Part shown: piece after piece, positions 1-6,125 of the stretch | How the letters are laid out: each line of letters opens with the position of its first letter | Position numbering within the stretch: the first letter of the stretch is position 1 | NCBI GenBank assembly: GCA_031263335.1 | Contig: JAISGB010000009.1 | Location: 1-6,243, forward strand | Direction: 5' to 3' | Source: Eubacteriales Family XIII. Incertae Sedis bacterium | Lineage (GTDB): Bacteria > Bacillota > Clostridia > Peptostreptococcales > Anaerovoracaceae | Length of the DNA: 6,243 nucleotides | Translations under genes and position numbers: made by a program | The notes under the pieces: model-generated | Seen by the model: only the letters and a program-made list of their open reading frames with translations | Database searches by the model: none | What the model was told of the DNA's origin: nothing

Positions 1-2576
1 AACTGTTCAAGCCGTTCATCATGAAGGAATTGGTGGAGAACGGGAACGCGCACAACATCAAGAGCGCCAAGCGGATGGTGGAAAAGGTCAGGCCGGAGGT
101 CTGGGACGTGTTGGACGAGGTCATTCAGGAGCATCCCGTCCTGTTGAACCGCGCGCCCACCCTGCACCGTCTGGGTATCCAGGCTTTTGAACCCGTATTG
201 GTGGAAGGCAAGGCGATCAAGCTCCATCCGTTGGTATGTACGGCGTACAACGCGGACTTTGACGGCGATCAGATGGCCGTCCATGTCCCCCTCACCGTGG
301 AAGCGCAGGCGGAGGCCCGCTTCCTCATGCTCTCCGTCAACAACATCCTCGCGCCCAAGGACGGATCGCCCATCACGACGCCTACGCAGGACATGATCCT
401 CGGCAGCTACTATCTCACGCATCCCGGCGTGGAGGGAGAAGGCGCCGAGGCGGAAAAGGGCGACGGCAAGATATTCACCGACTACGACGAGATGCTCATG
501 GCCTATCGCAACGGGGTGGTCGGATTGCACGCAAAGGTCAAGGTCCGGCGATACGCGGGTGAGGACGATACGCGCGGGAAGCTGATCGAGTCCACCGTGG
601 GGCGATTTATCTTCAACGAGCATATTCCGCAGAATCTGGGATATGTGGACAGGGAGAACGATCCGTACTCCCTCGAGGTGGATTTTCTGTGCGACAAGAA
701 GTCATTGGGACTTATCATCGATCGGTGCTATCGCAGACACGGGAATACCGATACGGCGCTCATGTTGGATCACGTGAAGGAGATGGGCTTCCATTATTCC
801 ACGCTCGCGGCCGTCACCATCAGCATCTCCGACATGGAGATACCCGCCGAGAAGGATGCGATCATCGCGGCGGCGGACGAGAAGGTCAACAAGTATGAGG
901 ATGCCTACAGGAATGGGCTGATGTCCGAATCGGAGCGTTACGACGGGGTGGTCAAGACATGGACGAAGGCGACCGACGATGTGGCCGACGCGCTCATGGA
1001 CTCGCTCGACTCCCTCAACAACCTGTACATCATGGCGCATTCCGGCGCGCGGGGCAGCAAGAACCAGATCCGGCAGATCGGCGGTATGCGCGGGCTGATG
1101 GCCAACGCGACGGGCAAGACCATCGAGATTCCCATCAAGGCGAATTTCAGGGAGGGCCTGTCCGTTCTGGAATACTTCATCTCCACCAACGGCGCGCGGA
1201 AGGGGGTGGCGGATACGGCGCTTCGGACAGCCGAATCGGGCTACCTGACGAGGCGGCTTGTGGATGTCAGCCATAACGTGATCGTCCGCGAGGACGACTG
1301 CGGCACCGACGAGGGCATCGAGGTCATGGCCTTCACGCAGGGCAAAGAGATCATCGAGAAGCTGAAGCAACGGATCATCGGCAGGACGGCGCTTGGGGAC
1401 ATCGTGCATCCGGAGACGGGCAAGGTCATCGTCGAGCAGAACGAGGAGATCACGGAAACGACGGCGGAGCTGATCGAGAACGCGGGCATCGAAAAGGTGG
1501 CAATCCGTTCCGTCATGACCTGCCACAGCGAAACGGGCATCTGTGCGAAATGCTACGGTCGGAACTTGGCGACGGGCGAGACGGTGAACATCGGCGAGGC
1601 CGTGGGTATCACCGCCGCGCAGTCCATCGGCGAGCCGGGTACCCAGTTGACCATGCGGACCTTCCACTTGGGCGGCGTTGCGGGCGGCGATATCACCCAA
1701 GGTCTGCCGAGGGTCGAGGAACTCTTTGAGGCGCGGAAGCCTAAGAGTCTCGCCGAGATATGCGAGGAGAGCGGCACGGTAATCTCCGTCGTGACGCGCG
1801 ACGACAACAAGCGCGAGATCACGATCCGAGGAGATGAGGAAAGGCCCTATACGATCCCCTTCGCAAGCCGGATCATCGTGGAGGCGGGCCAATATGTGGA
1901 GGCGGGCGACCCCCTCACCTACGGACCGCTCTATCCCAAGGACATCCTGCGGCTCAAGGGCGTCGAAGGCGTCTATCAGTATCTGTTGAAGGAGGTGCAA
2001 CGCGTCTACAAGTTGCAGGGCGTAGACATCAACGACAAGCACATCGAGATCATCGTCAGCCAGATGCTGTCCAAATACAAGATCGAGGATCCGGGGGACA
2101 CGGAACTGTTGCCCGGCGGCCTCTATTCCCGTTCGGAGATCGACGAGGTGAACAACAAGCTCGGCGAAGCGGAGGCCCCCGCCGTATTCAAGCGGGAACT
2201 GCTCGGCATCACGAAAGCCTCATTGGCCACCAATTCCTTCCTCTCCGCCGCCTCCTTCCAGGAGACGACGCGGGTGTTGACGGACGCGGCCATCAAGGGC
2301 AAGACGGACAGATTGTTGGGGCTTAAGGAGAACGTCATCATCGGGAAGCTCATTCCGGCGGGTACGGGCATGAAGCGCTACAGGAATATCAACGTGGACT
2401 ACGGTGTGAACGCCGAATACATGGAAGCCTACACGAATTACGATGTCTACGAGGACGATGAGTCGGATGAGGAGATCAAGGAGTTGGCGAATATGACCGA
2501 TGTACCCGACGAGAACATCCCCGGCGTCATCATCCAAGATGCGGAAAGCCTCGCCGCCGAAGATTTGCTTGATTAA
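1..2576 (+). CDS. rpoC: RNA polymerase subunit beta' (5'-truncated by window edge)
   Basis: This is the largest subunit of bacterial RNA polymerase; it holds the catalytic Mg ion. The frame is open from base 3, reading [14 protein letters not shown], so the ATG at 21 is internal. About 857 residues are visible and roughly 370 N-terminal ones (clamp, first zinc ribbon) lie upstream, judging from Firmicute beta' of about 1200 aa. The active-site motif NADFDGD is at nt 249-269. The bridge-helix region ([12 protein letters not shown] through GYLTRRL) spans about 1140-1260. The second zinc site has all four cysteines, at codons 1299, 1521, 1542 and 1551 (C-x73-C-x6-C-x2-C). The trigger loop, with LTMRTFH at 1647-1667, runs straight into [22 protein letters not shown] without the insertion seen in E. 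coli. The C-terminal [22 protein letters not shown] block is intact, followed by an acidic tail and a TAA stop. No odd residue or frameshift was seen. Identification is essentially certain. Confidence 0.98.
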   Translation, partial: LFKPFIMKELVENGNAHNIKSAKRMVEKVRPEVWDVLDEVIQEHPVLLNRAPTLHRLGIQAFEPVLVEGKAIKLHPLVCTAYNADFDGDQMAVHVPLTVEAQAEARFLMLSVNNILAPKDGSPITTPTQDMILGSYYLTHPGVEGEGAEAEKGDGKIFTDYDEMLMAYRNGVVGLHAKVKVRRYAGEDDTRGKLIESTVGRFIFNEHIPQNLGYVDRENDPYSLEVDFLCDKKSLGLIIDRCYRRHGNTDTALMLDHVKEMGFHYSTLAAVTISISDMEIPAEKDAIIAAADEKVNKYEDAYRNGLMSESERYDGVVKTWTKATDDVADALMDSLDSLNNLYIMAHSGARGSKNQIRQIGGMRGLMANATGKTIEIPIKANFREGLSVLEYFISTNGARKGVADTALRTAESGYLTRRLVDVSHNVIVREDDCGTDEGIEVMAFTQGKEIIEKLKQRIIGRTALGDIVHPETGKVIVEQNEEITETTAELIENAGIEKVAIRSVMTCHSETGICAKCYGRNLATGETVNIGEAVGITAAQSIGEPGTQLTMRTFHLGGVAGGDITQGLPRVEELFEARKPKSLAEICEESGTVISVVTRDDNKREITIRGDEERPYTIPFASRIIVEAGQYVEAGDPLTYGPLYPKDILRLKGVEGVYQYLLKEVQRVYKLQGVDINDKHIEIIVSQMLSKYKIEDPGDTELLPGGLYSRSEIDEVNNKLGEAEAPAVFKRELLGITKASLATNSFLSAASFQETTRVLTDAAIKGKTDRLLGLKENVIIGKLIPAGTGMKRYRNINVDYGVNAEYMEAYTNYDVYEDDESDEEIKELANMTDVPDENIPGVIIQDAESLAAEDLLD

Positions 2577-2597
2577 AGAAGAAAAATGTGATAGACT
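2569..2597 (+). promoter_or_regulatory. candidate sigma-A promoter for the str operon
   Basis: TTGATT (2569-2574) and TAGACT (2592-2597) are separated by exactly 17 nt, and TG at 2589-2590 makes an extended -10 (TGnTAGACT). Each hexamer matches the consensus at four of six positions. The -35 overlaps the last codon and stop of rpoC. Initiation would fall near 2604, giving a leader of about 105 nt before rpsL. This would let rpsL-rpsG-fusA-tuf be transcribed separately from rpoBC, as is usual for str operons. It is inferred from sequence only. Confidence 0.5.
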
Positions 2598-2603
2598 AAC
2601 GGT

Positions 2604-2637
2604 CGGCTTTCTGCCCAAAGGGCGCGCGGCAAGCCGC
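2604..2637 (+). other. hairpin region in the rpsL leader
   Basis: CGGCTT (2604-2609) is complementary to AAGCCG (2631-2636), enclosing a small GCCC-AAA-GGGC hairpin (2613-2623). An alternative hairpin, GCGG-CAAG-CCGC (2626-2637), competes for the same 3' arm. No U-run follows, so this is not an intrinsic terminator of rpoC. It sits at the predicted 5' end of the str transcript and may be a 5' stabilising or regulatory stem. The remainder of the spacer up to the ribosome binding site is A-rich, with only a weak TCCT-AAA-AGGA hairpin at 2664-2674. Confidence 0.4.
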
Positions 2638-2647
2638 AGATACGCAA
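2629..2647 (+). repeat. leader repeat, copy 1 (rpsL leader)
   Basis: GCAAGCCGCAGATACGCAA here matches GCAAACCGCAGATACGCAA at 3403-3421 in 18 of 19 positions; the last 14 bases are identical. The copy ends 47 nt before the rpsL Shine-Dalgarno (AAGGAG, starting at 2695). Only this 3' portion of the longer element found ahead of rpsG is clearly recognisable here. Confidence 0.7.
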
Positions 2648-2694
2648 GAAAGAAAAACTGATATCCTAAAAGGACTTGCGCAAAAAAGATAAGA

Positions 2695-2700
2695 AAGGAG
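2695..2700 (+). promoter_or_regulatory. ribosome binding site of rpsL
   Basis: AAGGAG lies 8 nt before the TTG at 2709. This fixes that TTG, which begins the family-typical PTINQL sequence, as the start. The earlier in-frame TTG at 2676 has an AGGA only one base away and would add eleven lysine-rich residues unknown in S12. Confidence 0.85.
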
Positions 2701-2708
2701 AGGTAGTT

Positions 2709-3122
2709 TTGCCAACAATCAATCAATTGGTCAGGGAAGGCAGGCAGAGTTCCGTGAAGAAATCCACGGCGCCCGCTTTATTGAAGGGGCTGAATACCAT
2801 TCGGCGTCAACCGACGAACGCGCGGTCCCCGCAAAAGCGAGGGGTTTGCACTTCAGTCAAGACCGTGACGCCCAAGAAACCGAATTCGGCTCTGCGAAAA
2901 GTGGCGAGAGTCAGGCTTTCAAACGGTATCGAGGTCATCGCCTACATACCGGGCATCGGACACAATCTGCAGGAGCACAGTGTTGTGATGATCCGCGGCG
3001 GCAGGGTGAAGGATCTTCCGGGTGTGCGATATCACATCATCCGGGGCATCTTGGACACGTCCGGCGTATCGGCCAGAAACCAGGCTCGCTCCAAGTACGG
3101 CGCCAAACGGCCCAAGAAGTAG
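2709..3122 (+). CDS. rpsL: 30S ribosomal protein S12
   Basis: S12 sits at the decoding centre of the 30S subunit and controls accuracy; it is the classic streptomycin-resistance locus. The 137-aa product starts (M)[11 protein letters not shown] and uses a TTG start, chosen by the ribosome binding site and family alignment. Residues about 28-45 carry the Firmicute-type extra loop before the conserved PQKRGVC (41-47). [11 protein letters not shown] is at 54-64. The lysines at 56/57 and at 101, where streptomycin-resistance substitutions occur in other bacteria, are unsubstituted, so the allele looks sensitive by S12. [13 protein letters not shown] (97-109) contains D102, the aspartate that is beta-methylthiolated in some bacteria. 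The C-terminus [12 protein letters not shown] is intact. It is first gene of the str operon, 132 nt after rpoC. Stop is TAG. Confidence 0.98.
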   Translation: MPTINQLVREGRQSSVKKSTAPALLKGLNTIRRQPTNARSPQKRGVCTSVKTVTPKKPNSALRKVARVRLSNGIEVIAYIPGIGHNLQEHSVVMIRGGRVKDLPGVRYHIIRGILDTSGVSARNQARSKYGAKRPKK

Positions 3123-3149
3123 GCCGCGAAGGCAAGGATTGGACTACAA

Positions 3150-3184
3150 TTGAATATTGTGCCGTTTTATCATAAGATTATAAC
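3150..3184 (+). promoter_or_regulatory. possible internal promoter in the rpsL-rpsG spacer
   Basis: A short AT-rich island just after rpsL offers two overlapping arrangements: TTGAAT (3150-3155), 17 nt, TAAGAT (3173-3178); or TTGTGC (3157-3162), 16 nt, TATAAC (3179-3184). Each has one fair and one weaker box. Initiation would fall near 3185-3191, right at the first large hairpin of the structured spacer. A weak ACAAT/ATTGT hairpin (3146-3160) overlaps it. Low confidence. Confidence 0.25.
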
Positions 3185-3325
3185 CGTCCGGTTCTGCGGA
3201 GCGATGCGCATGCGGGAACGGTGAAGGATATATACGGCGCCGCGGCAGGAAGGGCGAGCAACGCCCTATACTGACGAGTACCTATTTTTGCGAATGCAAA
3301 AGACAGCAAAGGTTGCGCAGGATTT

Positions 3326-3422
3326 TTTGTGTAGGTGCGGTGCGCGCGAATGAAGCCGCAGCGATGCGTACTCAGACGTACGTGAGCAAGGGTGAATGAG
3401 CAGCAAACCGCAGATACGCAAA
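3326..3422 (+). repeat. long imperfect inverted repeat / stem-loop
   Basis: TTTGTGTAGGTGCGGT (3326-3341) pairs with ACCGCAGATACGCAAA (3407-3422): 13 Watson-Crick pairs, one G-U wobble and a two-base internal mismatch. The 65-nt interior holds a second stem, TGCGTAC/GTACGTG around the loop TCAGAC (3365-3384), whose two outer pairs are wobbles. This inner stem is flanked by direct copies of GAATGA at 3348 and 3394. CCGCAG also occurs twice (3356, 3408). The layout resembles a structured RNA or a palindromic intergenic element; no transposase is present and no target-site duplication is evident. Confidence 0.55.
3403..3421 (+). repeat. leader repeat, copy 2 (rpsG leader)
   Basis: This is the partner of the copy at 2629-2647, with one difference (A at 3407 for G at 2633). 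It forms most of the 3' arm of the 3326-3422 stem-loop and ends 42 nt before the rpsG Shine-Dalgarno, nearly the same distance as copy 1 from its own gene. Confidence 0.7.
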
Positions 3423-3424
3423 CG

Positions 3425-3457
3425 CTTAGCATGTGAGGCGCTTTGCGCCCGGCTAAG
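3425..3457 (+). other. nested hairpin just upstream of the rpsG ribosome binding site
   Basis: CTTAGC (3425-3430) pairs perfectly with GCTAAG (3452-3457). Inside, GGCGC-TTT-GCGCC (3437-3449) forms a second perfect 5-bp stem, leaving an asymmetric internal loop (ATGTGA against CG). The stem ends six bases before the Shine-Dalgarno. No U-run follows, so termination is unlikely; a translational control site for S7 is a reasonable guess. Confidence 0.5.
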
Positions 3458-3463
3458 ACCAGC

Positions 3464-3470
3464 AAGGAGG
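3464..3470 (+). promoter_or_regulatory. ribosome binding site of rpsG
   Basis: AAGGAGG with 8 nt to the GTG at 3479 sets that non-ATG codon as the start, matching the conserved PRKG N-terminus of S7. The in-frame codon at 3443, twelve codons earlier, lies inside the GC-rich hairpin and is not a credible start. Confidence 0.85.
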
Positions 3471-3478
3471 GAAGAGAA

Positions 3479-3949
3479 GTGCCAAGAAAAGGTAATATTC
3501 CAAAACGTGAAATACTCCCCGATCCCGTCTACGGCAGTGTGATGGTCACGAAGTTGATCAACAGCATCATGTTGGACGGAAAGAAAGGGGTGGCTCAGTC
3601 GATTGTCTACGACGCCTTTGCGTCCATCAAGGACGCGACGGGTGAAAATCCTCTCGAGATATTCGAAAAAGCGATGAACAACATTATGCCTATCCTCGAG
3701 GTCAAGGCCAGACGCGTGGGCGGCGCCAACTATCAGGTCCCCATGGAGGTGCGACCCGAAAGGAAGCAGACCCTCGGTCTGCGTTGGCTCACGAATTACA
3801 CGCGGGCGCGAGGCGAAAAGAGGATGTCTGACAGGTTGGCGAAGGAGCTCATGGACGCGGCCAACAATACGGGGGCGTCGGTAAAGAAGAAGGAAGATAC
3901 GCATAGGATGGCGGAAGCCAACAGGGCCTTCGCGCATTACAGATGGTAG
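3479..3949 (+). CDS. rpsG: 30S ribosomal protein S7
   Basis: S7 binds the 3' major domain of 16S rRNA, starts assembly of the 30S head and lies near the exit-site tRNA. In E. coli it also represses str operon translation. The product is 156 aa, the usual Firmicute length, beginning (M)[19 protein letters not shown] from a GTG start. The rRNA-binding core [14 protein letters not shown] (75-88) and the [14 protein letters not shown] segment (91-104) of the beta-hairpin region are present. The C-terminal half has [28 protein letters not shown] (129-156), complete to the typical RW end. Stop is TAG. The gene is preceded by the unusually long structured spacer and followed after 42 nt by fusA, with which it may be translationally coupled. 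Confidence 0.98.
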   Translation: MPRKGNIPKREILPDPVYGSVMVTKLINSIMLDGKKGVAQSIVYDAFASIKDATGENPLEIFEKAMNNIMPILEVKARRVGGANYQVPMEVRPERKQTLGLRWLTNYTRARGEKRMSDRLAKELMDAANNTGASVKKKEDTHRMAEANRAFAHYRW

Positions 3950-3963
3950 AAGCGAACCGAGGT

Positions 3964-3979
3964 TTCCCGCGAACGGGAG
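3964..3979 (+). promoter_or_regulatory. hairpin covering the fusA Shine-Dalgarno
   Basis: TCCCG (3965-3969) pairs with CGGGA (3974-3978) around a CGAA loop, and T3964 can wobble-pair with G3979. The only Shine-Dalgarno-like sequence of fusA, GGGAG (3975-3979), lies entirely in the 3' arm. Ribosomes finishing rpsG at 3949, 14 nt upstream of the stem, could open it, so fusA translation may depend on rpsG translation. The stem is short, so the effect is uncertain. Confidence 0.45.
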
Positions 3980-3991
3980 TGAACACATATT

Positions 3992-6049
3992 ATGACAAGA
4001 CAATTTCCGCTTGAACGAACGAGAAATATAGGCGTCATGGCGCATATCGACGCCGGCAAGACGACGGCGACGGAACGGATCCTGTTCTACACCGGAAGGA
4101 CGCACAAGATCGGCGAGGTCCATGAGGGCGCGGCTGTCATGGATTGGATGGTGCAGGAGCAGGAACGGGGCATCACCATCACTTCCGCGGCCACGACCAC
4201 GGAATGGAACGATGTCCGCATCAATATCATCGACACGCCCGGACACGTGGACTTCACCGTCGAGGTGGAGCGTTCCCTGCGGGTATTGGACGGCGCGGTG
4301 ACCGTATTGTGCGCCAAAGGCGGCGTGGAACCGCAGTCCGAGACGGTCTGGCGGCAAGCGGAGAAGTACAGCGTTCCCCGCATCATATTCGTCAATAAGA
4401 TGGATATCATGGGGGCGAATTTCCTGCGCGTGGTGGACATGGTCAAGGATCGGCTCAAGGCAAACGCCGTTCCGATCCAGTTGCCCATAGGCGCGGAAGA
4501 AAAATACGTCGGACTCATCGATCTGATCGAGATGAAAGCCTTTCTGTACAAGGACGATCTCGGCACGGATTTCGACGTGGAGGACATACCGGCCGAACTG
4601 CGCTCGGACGCCGAGGAATGGCGCCACAATCTGTTGGAATCGGTGGCCGAGGCCGAGGAAGACCTCTTGGTCAAATATCTGGAAGGGGAAGAACTCTCGC
4701 CGGCCGAGATCAAGTCCGCGATCCGCAAGATGACCATCGCGGGGGAGATGTACCCGGTGCTCTGCGGCAGCGCATACAAGAACAAGGGCGTACAGATGCT
4801 CTTGGACGGCGTGGTCGATTACCTGCCGTCTCCGTTGGACATTCCCCCCATCACGGGAGTGGAACCCAAGACGGGGAAACCGGCCGAGCGGCCCGCGGAC
4901 GAAAACGGGAATTTCGCGGCTTTGGCGTTCAAGATCATGGCCGATCCCTTTGTCGGGAAATTGGCGTTTTTCCGCGTGTATTCGGGTACGTTGAAGTCGG
5001 GTTCCTACCTGTACAATTCCACGAAGAACAAGAAGGAACGGATCGGGCGCATCCTACAGATGCACTCGAACAAGCGGGAAGAGATAGAAGAGGTCTATGC
5101 GGGAGACATTGCCGCCGCGGTGGGATTGAAGGACACCACGACGGGCGATACGCTCTGCGACGAAAAGCACAAGATCATCTTGGAATCCATGGAATTCCCC
5201 GATCCGGTCATCGAGATCGCCATCGAACCCAAGACAAAGGCCGGGCAGGAGAAGATGGGCGCGGCCTTGGCAAAGCTCGCGGAAGAGGATCCGACCTTCA
5301 AGACCTATACGAACGAGGAAACGGGACAGATCATCATCGCGGGCATGGGTGAACTGCATCTGGAGATCATCGTCGATCGCCTTCTGCGCGAGTTCAAGGT
5401 GGAGGCAAATGTGGGCAAGCCTCAAGTTTCCTACAAGGAGACGATCACGAAGGAAGCGGATGTGGATTACAAGCACGCGAAGCAGTCCGGCGGCCGCGGC
5501 CAATACGGCCATGTGAAGATTCGCATCTATCCTCGGCAACCCGGCGAGGGCTTCGAGTTCAAGAGTTCCGTCGTCGGCGGCGTCGTTCCCAAGGAATACA
5601 TTCCCAAGATCGAGGATGGGATCAAGGAGGCCATGCAAAACGGCCCCTTGGCGGGCTATCAGGTGGTGGACGTGGGCGTCGAGCTGTACGACGGTTCCTA
5701 TCACGAGGTGGATTCCTCGGAGATCGCCTTCCGGATCGCGGGGACCATGGCGTTCAGAGAGGCCGTGAGGCAGGCGGAACCCGTGATATTGGAACCGATA
5801 TTCAAGATAGAGGCCACGGTTCCCGAGGAATATATGGGGGACATCATCGGCGATATCAACGCGCGGCGCGGACGCATCGAAGGCTCGGACATCGTGAACG
5901 GGGCCGCGATCATTCACGGTTATGTGCCGCTGTCGTCCATGTTCGGCTACGCGACGGATCTGCGTTCCAAGACGCAGGGACGGGGCGTGTACGTCATGCA
6001 GTTTGACCATTTTGAGAAGTTGCCGAAGAATTTGGCGGAACACATTTAA
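3992..6049 (+). CDS. fusA: translation elongation factor G
   Basis: EF-G is the cytoplasmic GTPase that drives tRNA-mRNA translocation and, with ribosome recycling factor, splits post-termination ribosomes. The 685-aa product is a little shorter than the 690-700 aa common in the family. GTPase motifs are complete: AHIDAGKTT (17-25), RGITI (59-63), DTPGH (81-85), NKMD (135-138) and GSA (259-261). Domain II starts near 305 (FAALAFKI). Domain III contains GMGELHLEI (451-459). Domain IV has [11 protein letters not shown] (500-510) and the tip SYHEVDSSE (569-577). Domain V has [21 protein letters not shown] (601-621). F88 and H456, matching fusidic-acid resistance positions F88 and H457 of S. aureus, are the sensitive forms. 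This is canonical EF-G, not a TetM-type protection protein: it is in the str operon and full domain motifs agree. The ATG follows GGGAG by 12 nt, a rather long spacing. Confidence 0.98.
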   Translation: MTRQFPLERTRNIGVMAHIDAGKTTATERILFYTGRTHKIGEVHEGAAVMDWMVQEQERGITITSAATTTEWNDVRINIIDTPGHVDFTVEVERSLRVLDGAVTVLCAKGGVEPQSETVWRQAEKYSVPRIIFVNKMDIMGANFLRVVDMVKDRLKANAVPIQLPIGAEEKYVGLIDLIEMKAFLYKDDLGTDFDVEDIPAELRSDAEEWRHNLLESVAEAEEDLLVKYLEGEELSPAEIKSAIRKMTIAGEMYPVLCGSAYKNKGVQMLLDGVVDYLPSPLDIPPITGVEPKTGKPAERPADENGNFAALAFKIMADPFVGKLAFFRVYSGTLKSGSYLYNSTKNKKERIGRILQMHSNKREEIEEVYAGDIAAAVGLKDTTTGDTLCDEKHKIILESMEFPDPVIEIAIEPKTKAGQEKMGAALAKLAEEDPTFKTYTNEETGQIIIAGMGELHLEIIVDRLLREFKVEANVGKPQVSYKETITKEADVDYKHAKQSGGRGQYGHVKIRIYPRQPGEGFEFKSSVVGGVVPKEYIPKIEDGIKEAMQNGPLAGYQVVDVGVELYDGSYHEVDSSEIAFRIAGTMAFREAVRQAEPVILEPIFKIEATVPEEYMGDIIGDINARRGRIEGSDIVNGAAIIHGYVPLSSMFGYATDLRSKTQGRGVYVMQFDHFEKLPKNLAEHI

Positions 6050-6067
6050 TGGGAGGCGTTGACGCGG

Positions 6068-6086
6068 GGATCGCATATCGCGATCC
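6068..6086 (+). other. perfect hairpin in the fusA-tuf spacer
   Basis: GGATCGC (6068-6074) and GCGATCC (6080-6086) form a perfect 7-bp stem with the loop ATATC. The bases that follow (GGGAAGCGC) contain no U-run, so it is not an intrinsic terminator. It lies 24 nt before the tuf Shine-Dalgarno. A processing or mRNA-stability role, allowing higher tuf expression, is possible but is inference. Confidence 0.5.
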
Positions 6087-6110
6087 GGGAAGCGCATCCG
6101 GTTTATTGTA

Positions 6111-6116
6111 AGGAGG
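6111..6116 (+). promoter_or_regulatory. ribosome binding site of tuf
   Basis: AGGAGG sits inside TAAGGAGGT (6109-6117), a nine-base match to the 16S rRNA 3' end, 9 nt before the ATG at 6126. It is the strongest site in the window, in keeping with the very high output expected of EF-Tu. Confidence 0.9.
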
Positions 6117-6125
6117 TATTATTCC

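Larger units (their letters stand above)
3188..3457 (+). other. structured noncoding spacer upstream of rpsG (candidate regulatory RNA or dispersed repeat)
   Basis: The rpsL-rpsG gap (3123-3478) is 356 nt and holds no credible gene. From 3188 it is tiled by complementary arms. CCGGTTCTGCG/TGCGGGAACGG (3188-3221) pairs with one mismatch and wobbles. AGGGCG/CGCCCT (3251-3267) and TTTTGC/GCAAAA (3286-3301) are perfect 6-bp stems. A long stem follows at 3326-3422, then a nested hairpin at 3425-3457. The motif GYGAATG occurs three times (3290, 3346, 3392). In E. coli the S7 protein represses its own translation through the rpsL-rpsG spacer, so a regulatory leader here is plausible, but no S7-site homology is demonstrated. 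The alternative is an intergenic repeat present elsewhere in the genome; one arm does recur in the rpsL leader. Confidence 0.45.

Noticed and set aside
702..2042. A 446-codon reverse-strand ORF inside rpoC
   Set aside because: Antisense shadow of a GC-rich conserved gene; composition (Leu/Arg/Asp/His) follows from the sense codons. The same applies to the 347-codon frame at 5054-6097 opposite fusA.
2676..2708. Upstream TTG start giving an 11-residue N-terminal extension of S12
   Set aside because: The potential AGGA is one base away, whereas the TTG at 2709 has AAGGAG at 8 nt and begins the conserved S12 N-terminus.
3205..3225. Six-codon ATG frame (MRMRER) as a leader peptide
   Set aside because: GGAG lies only three bases from the ATG, the frame is inside a hairpin, and no attenuator-like terminator follows.
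3306..3328. GCAA-AGG-TTGC hairpin followed by T6 as an intrinsic terminator
   Set aside because: The stem is only four base pairs and six bases separate it from the T-run; termination here would also cut off rpsG, fusA and tuf.
3178..3465. A 95-codon reverse-strand ORF filling the rpsL-rpsG spacer
   Set aside because: It starts with TTG, has only pyrimidines where a Shine-Dalgarno should be, shows low-complexity Ser/Ala/Arg/Cys-rich sequence, and runs through the hairpin arms. It is better explained as a chance frame over the structured element, though genome pipelines may annotate it.
3266..4627. A 453-codon reverse-strand ORF across the spacer, rpsG and the start of fusA
   Set aside because: It lies antisense to two certain genes, has no recognisable domain and is rich in His/Arg/Leu, as expected from the codon bias of the sense strand.
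6059..6087. TTGACG as the -35 of a dedicated tuf promoter
   Set aside because: No acceptable -10 hexamer lies 16-18 nt downstream; the region is occupied by the GC-rich hairpin.
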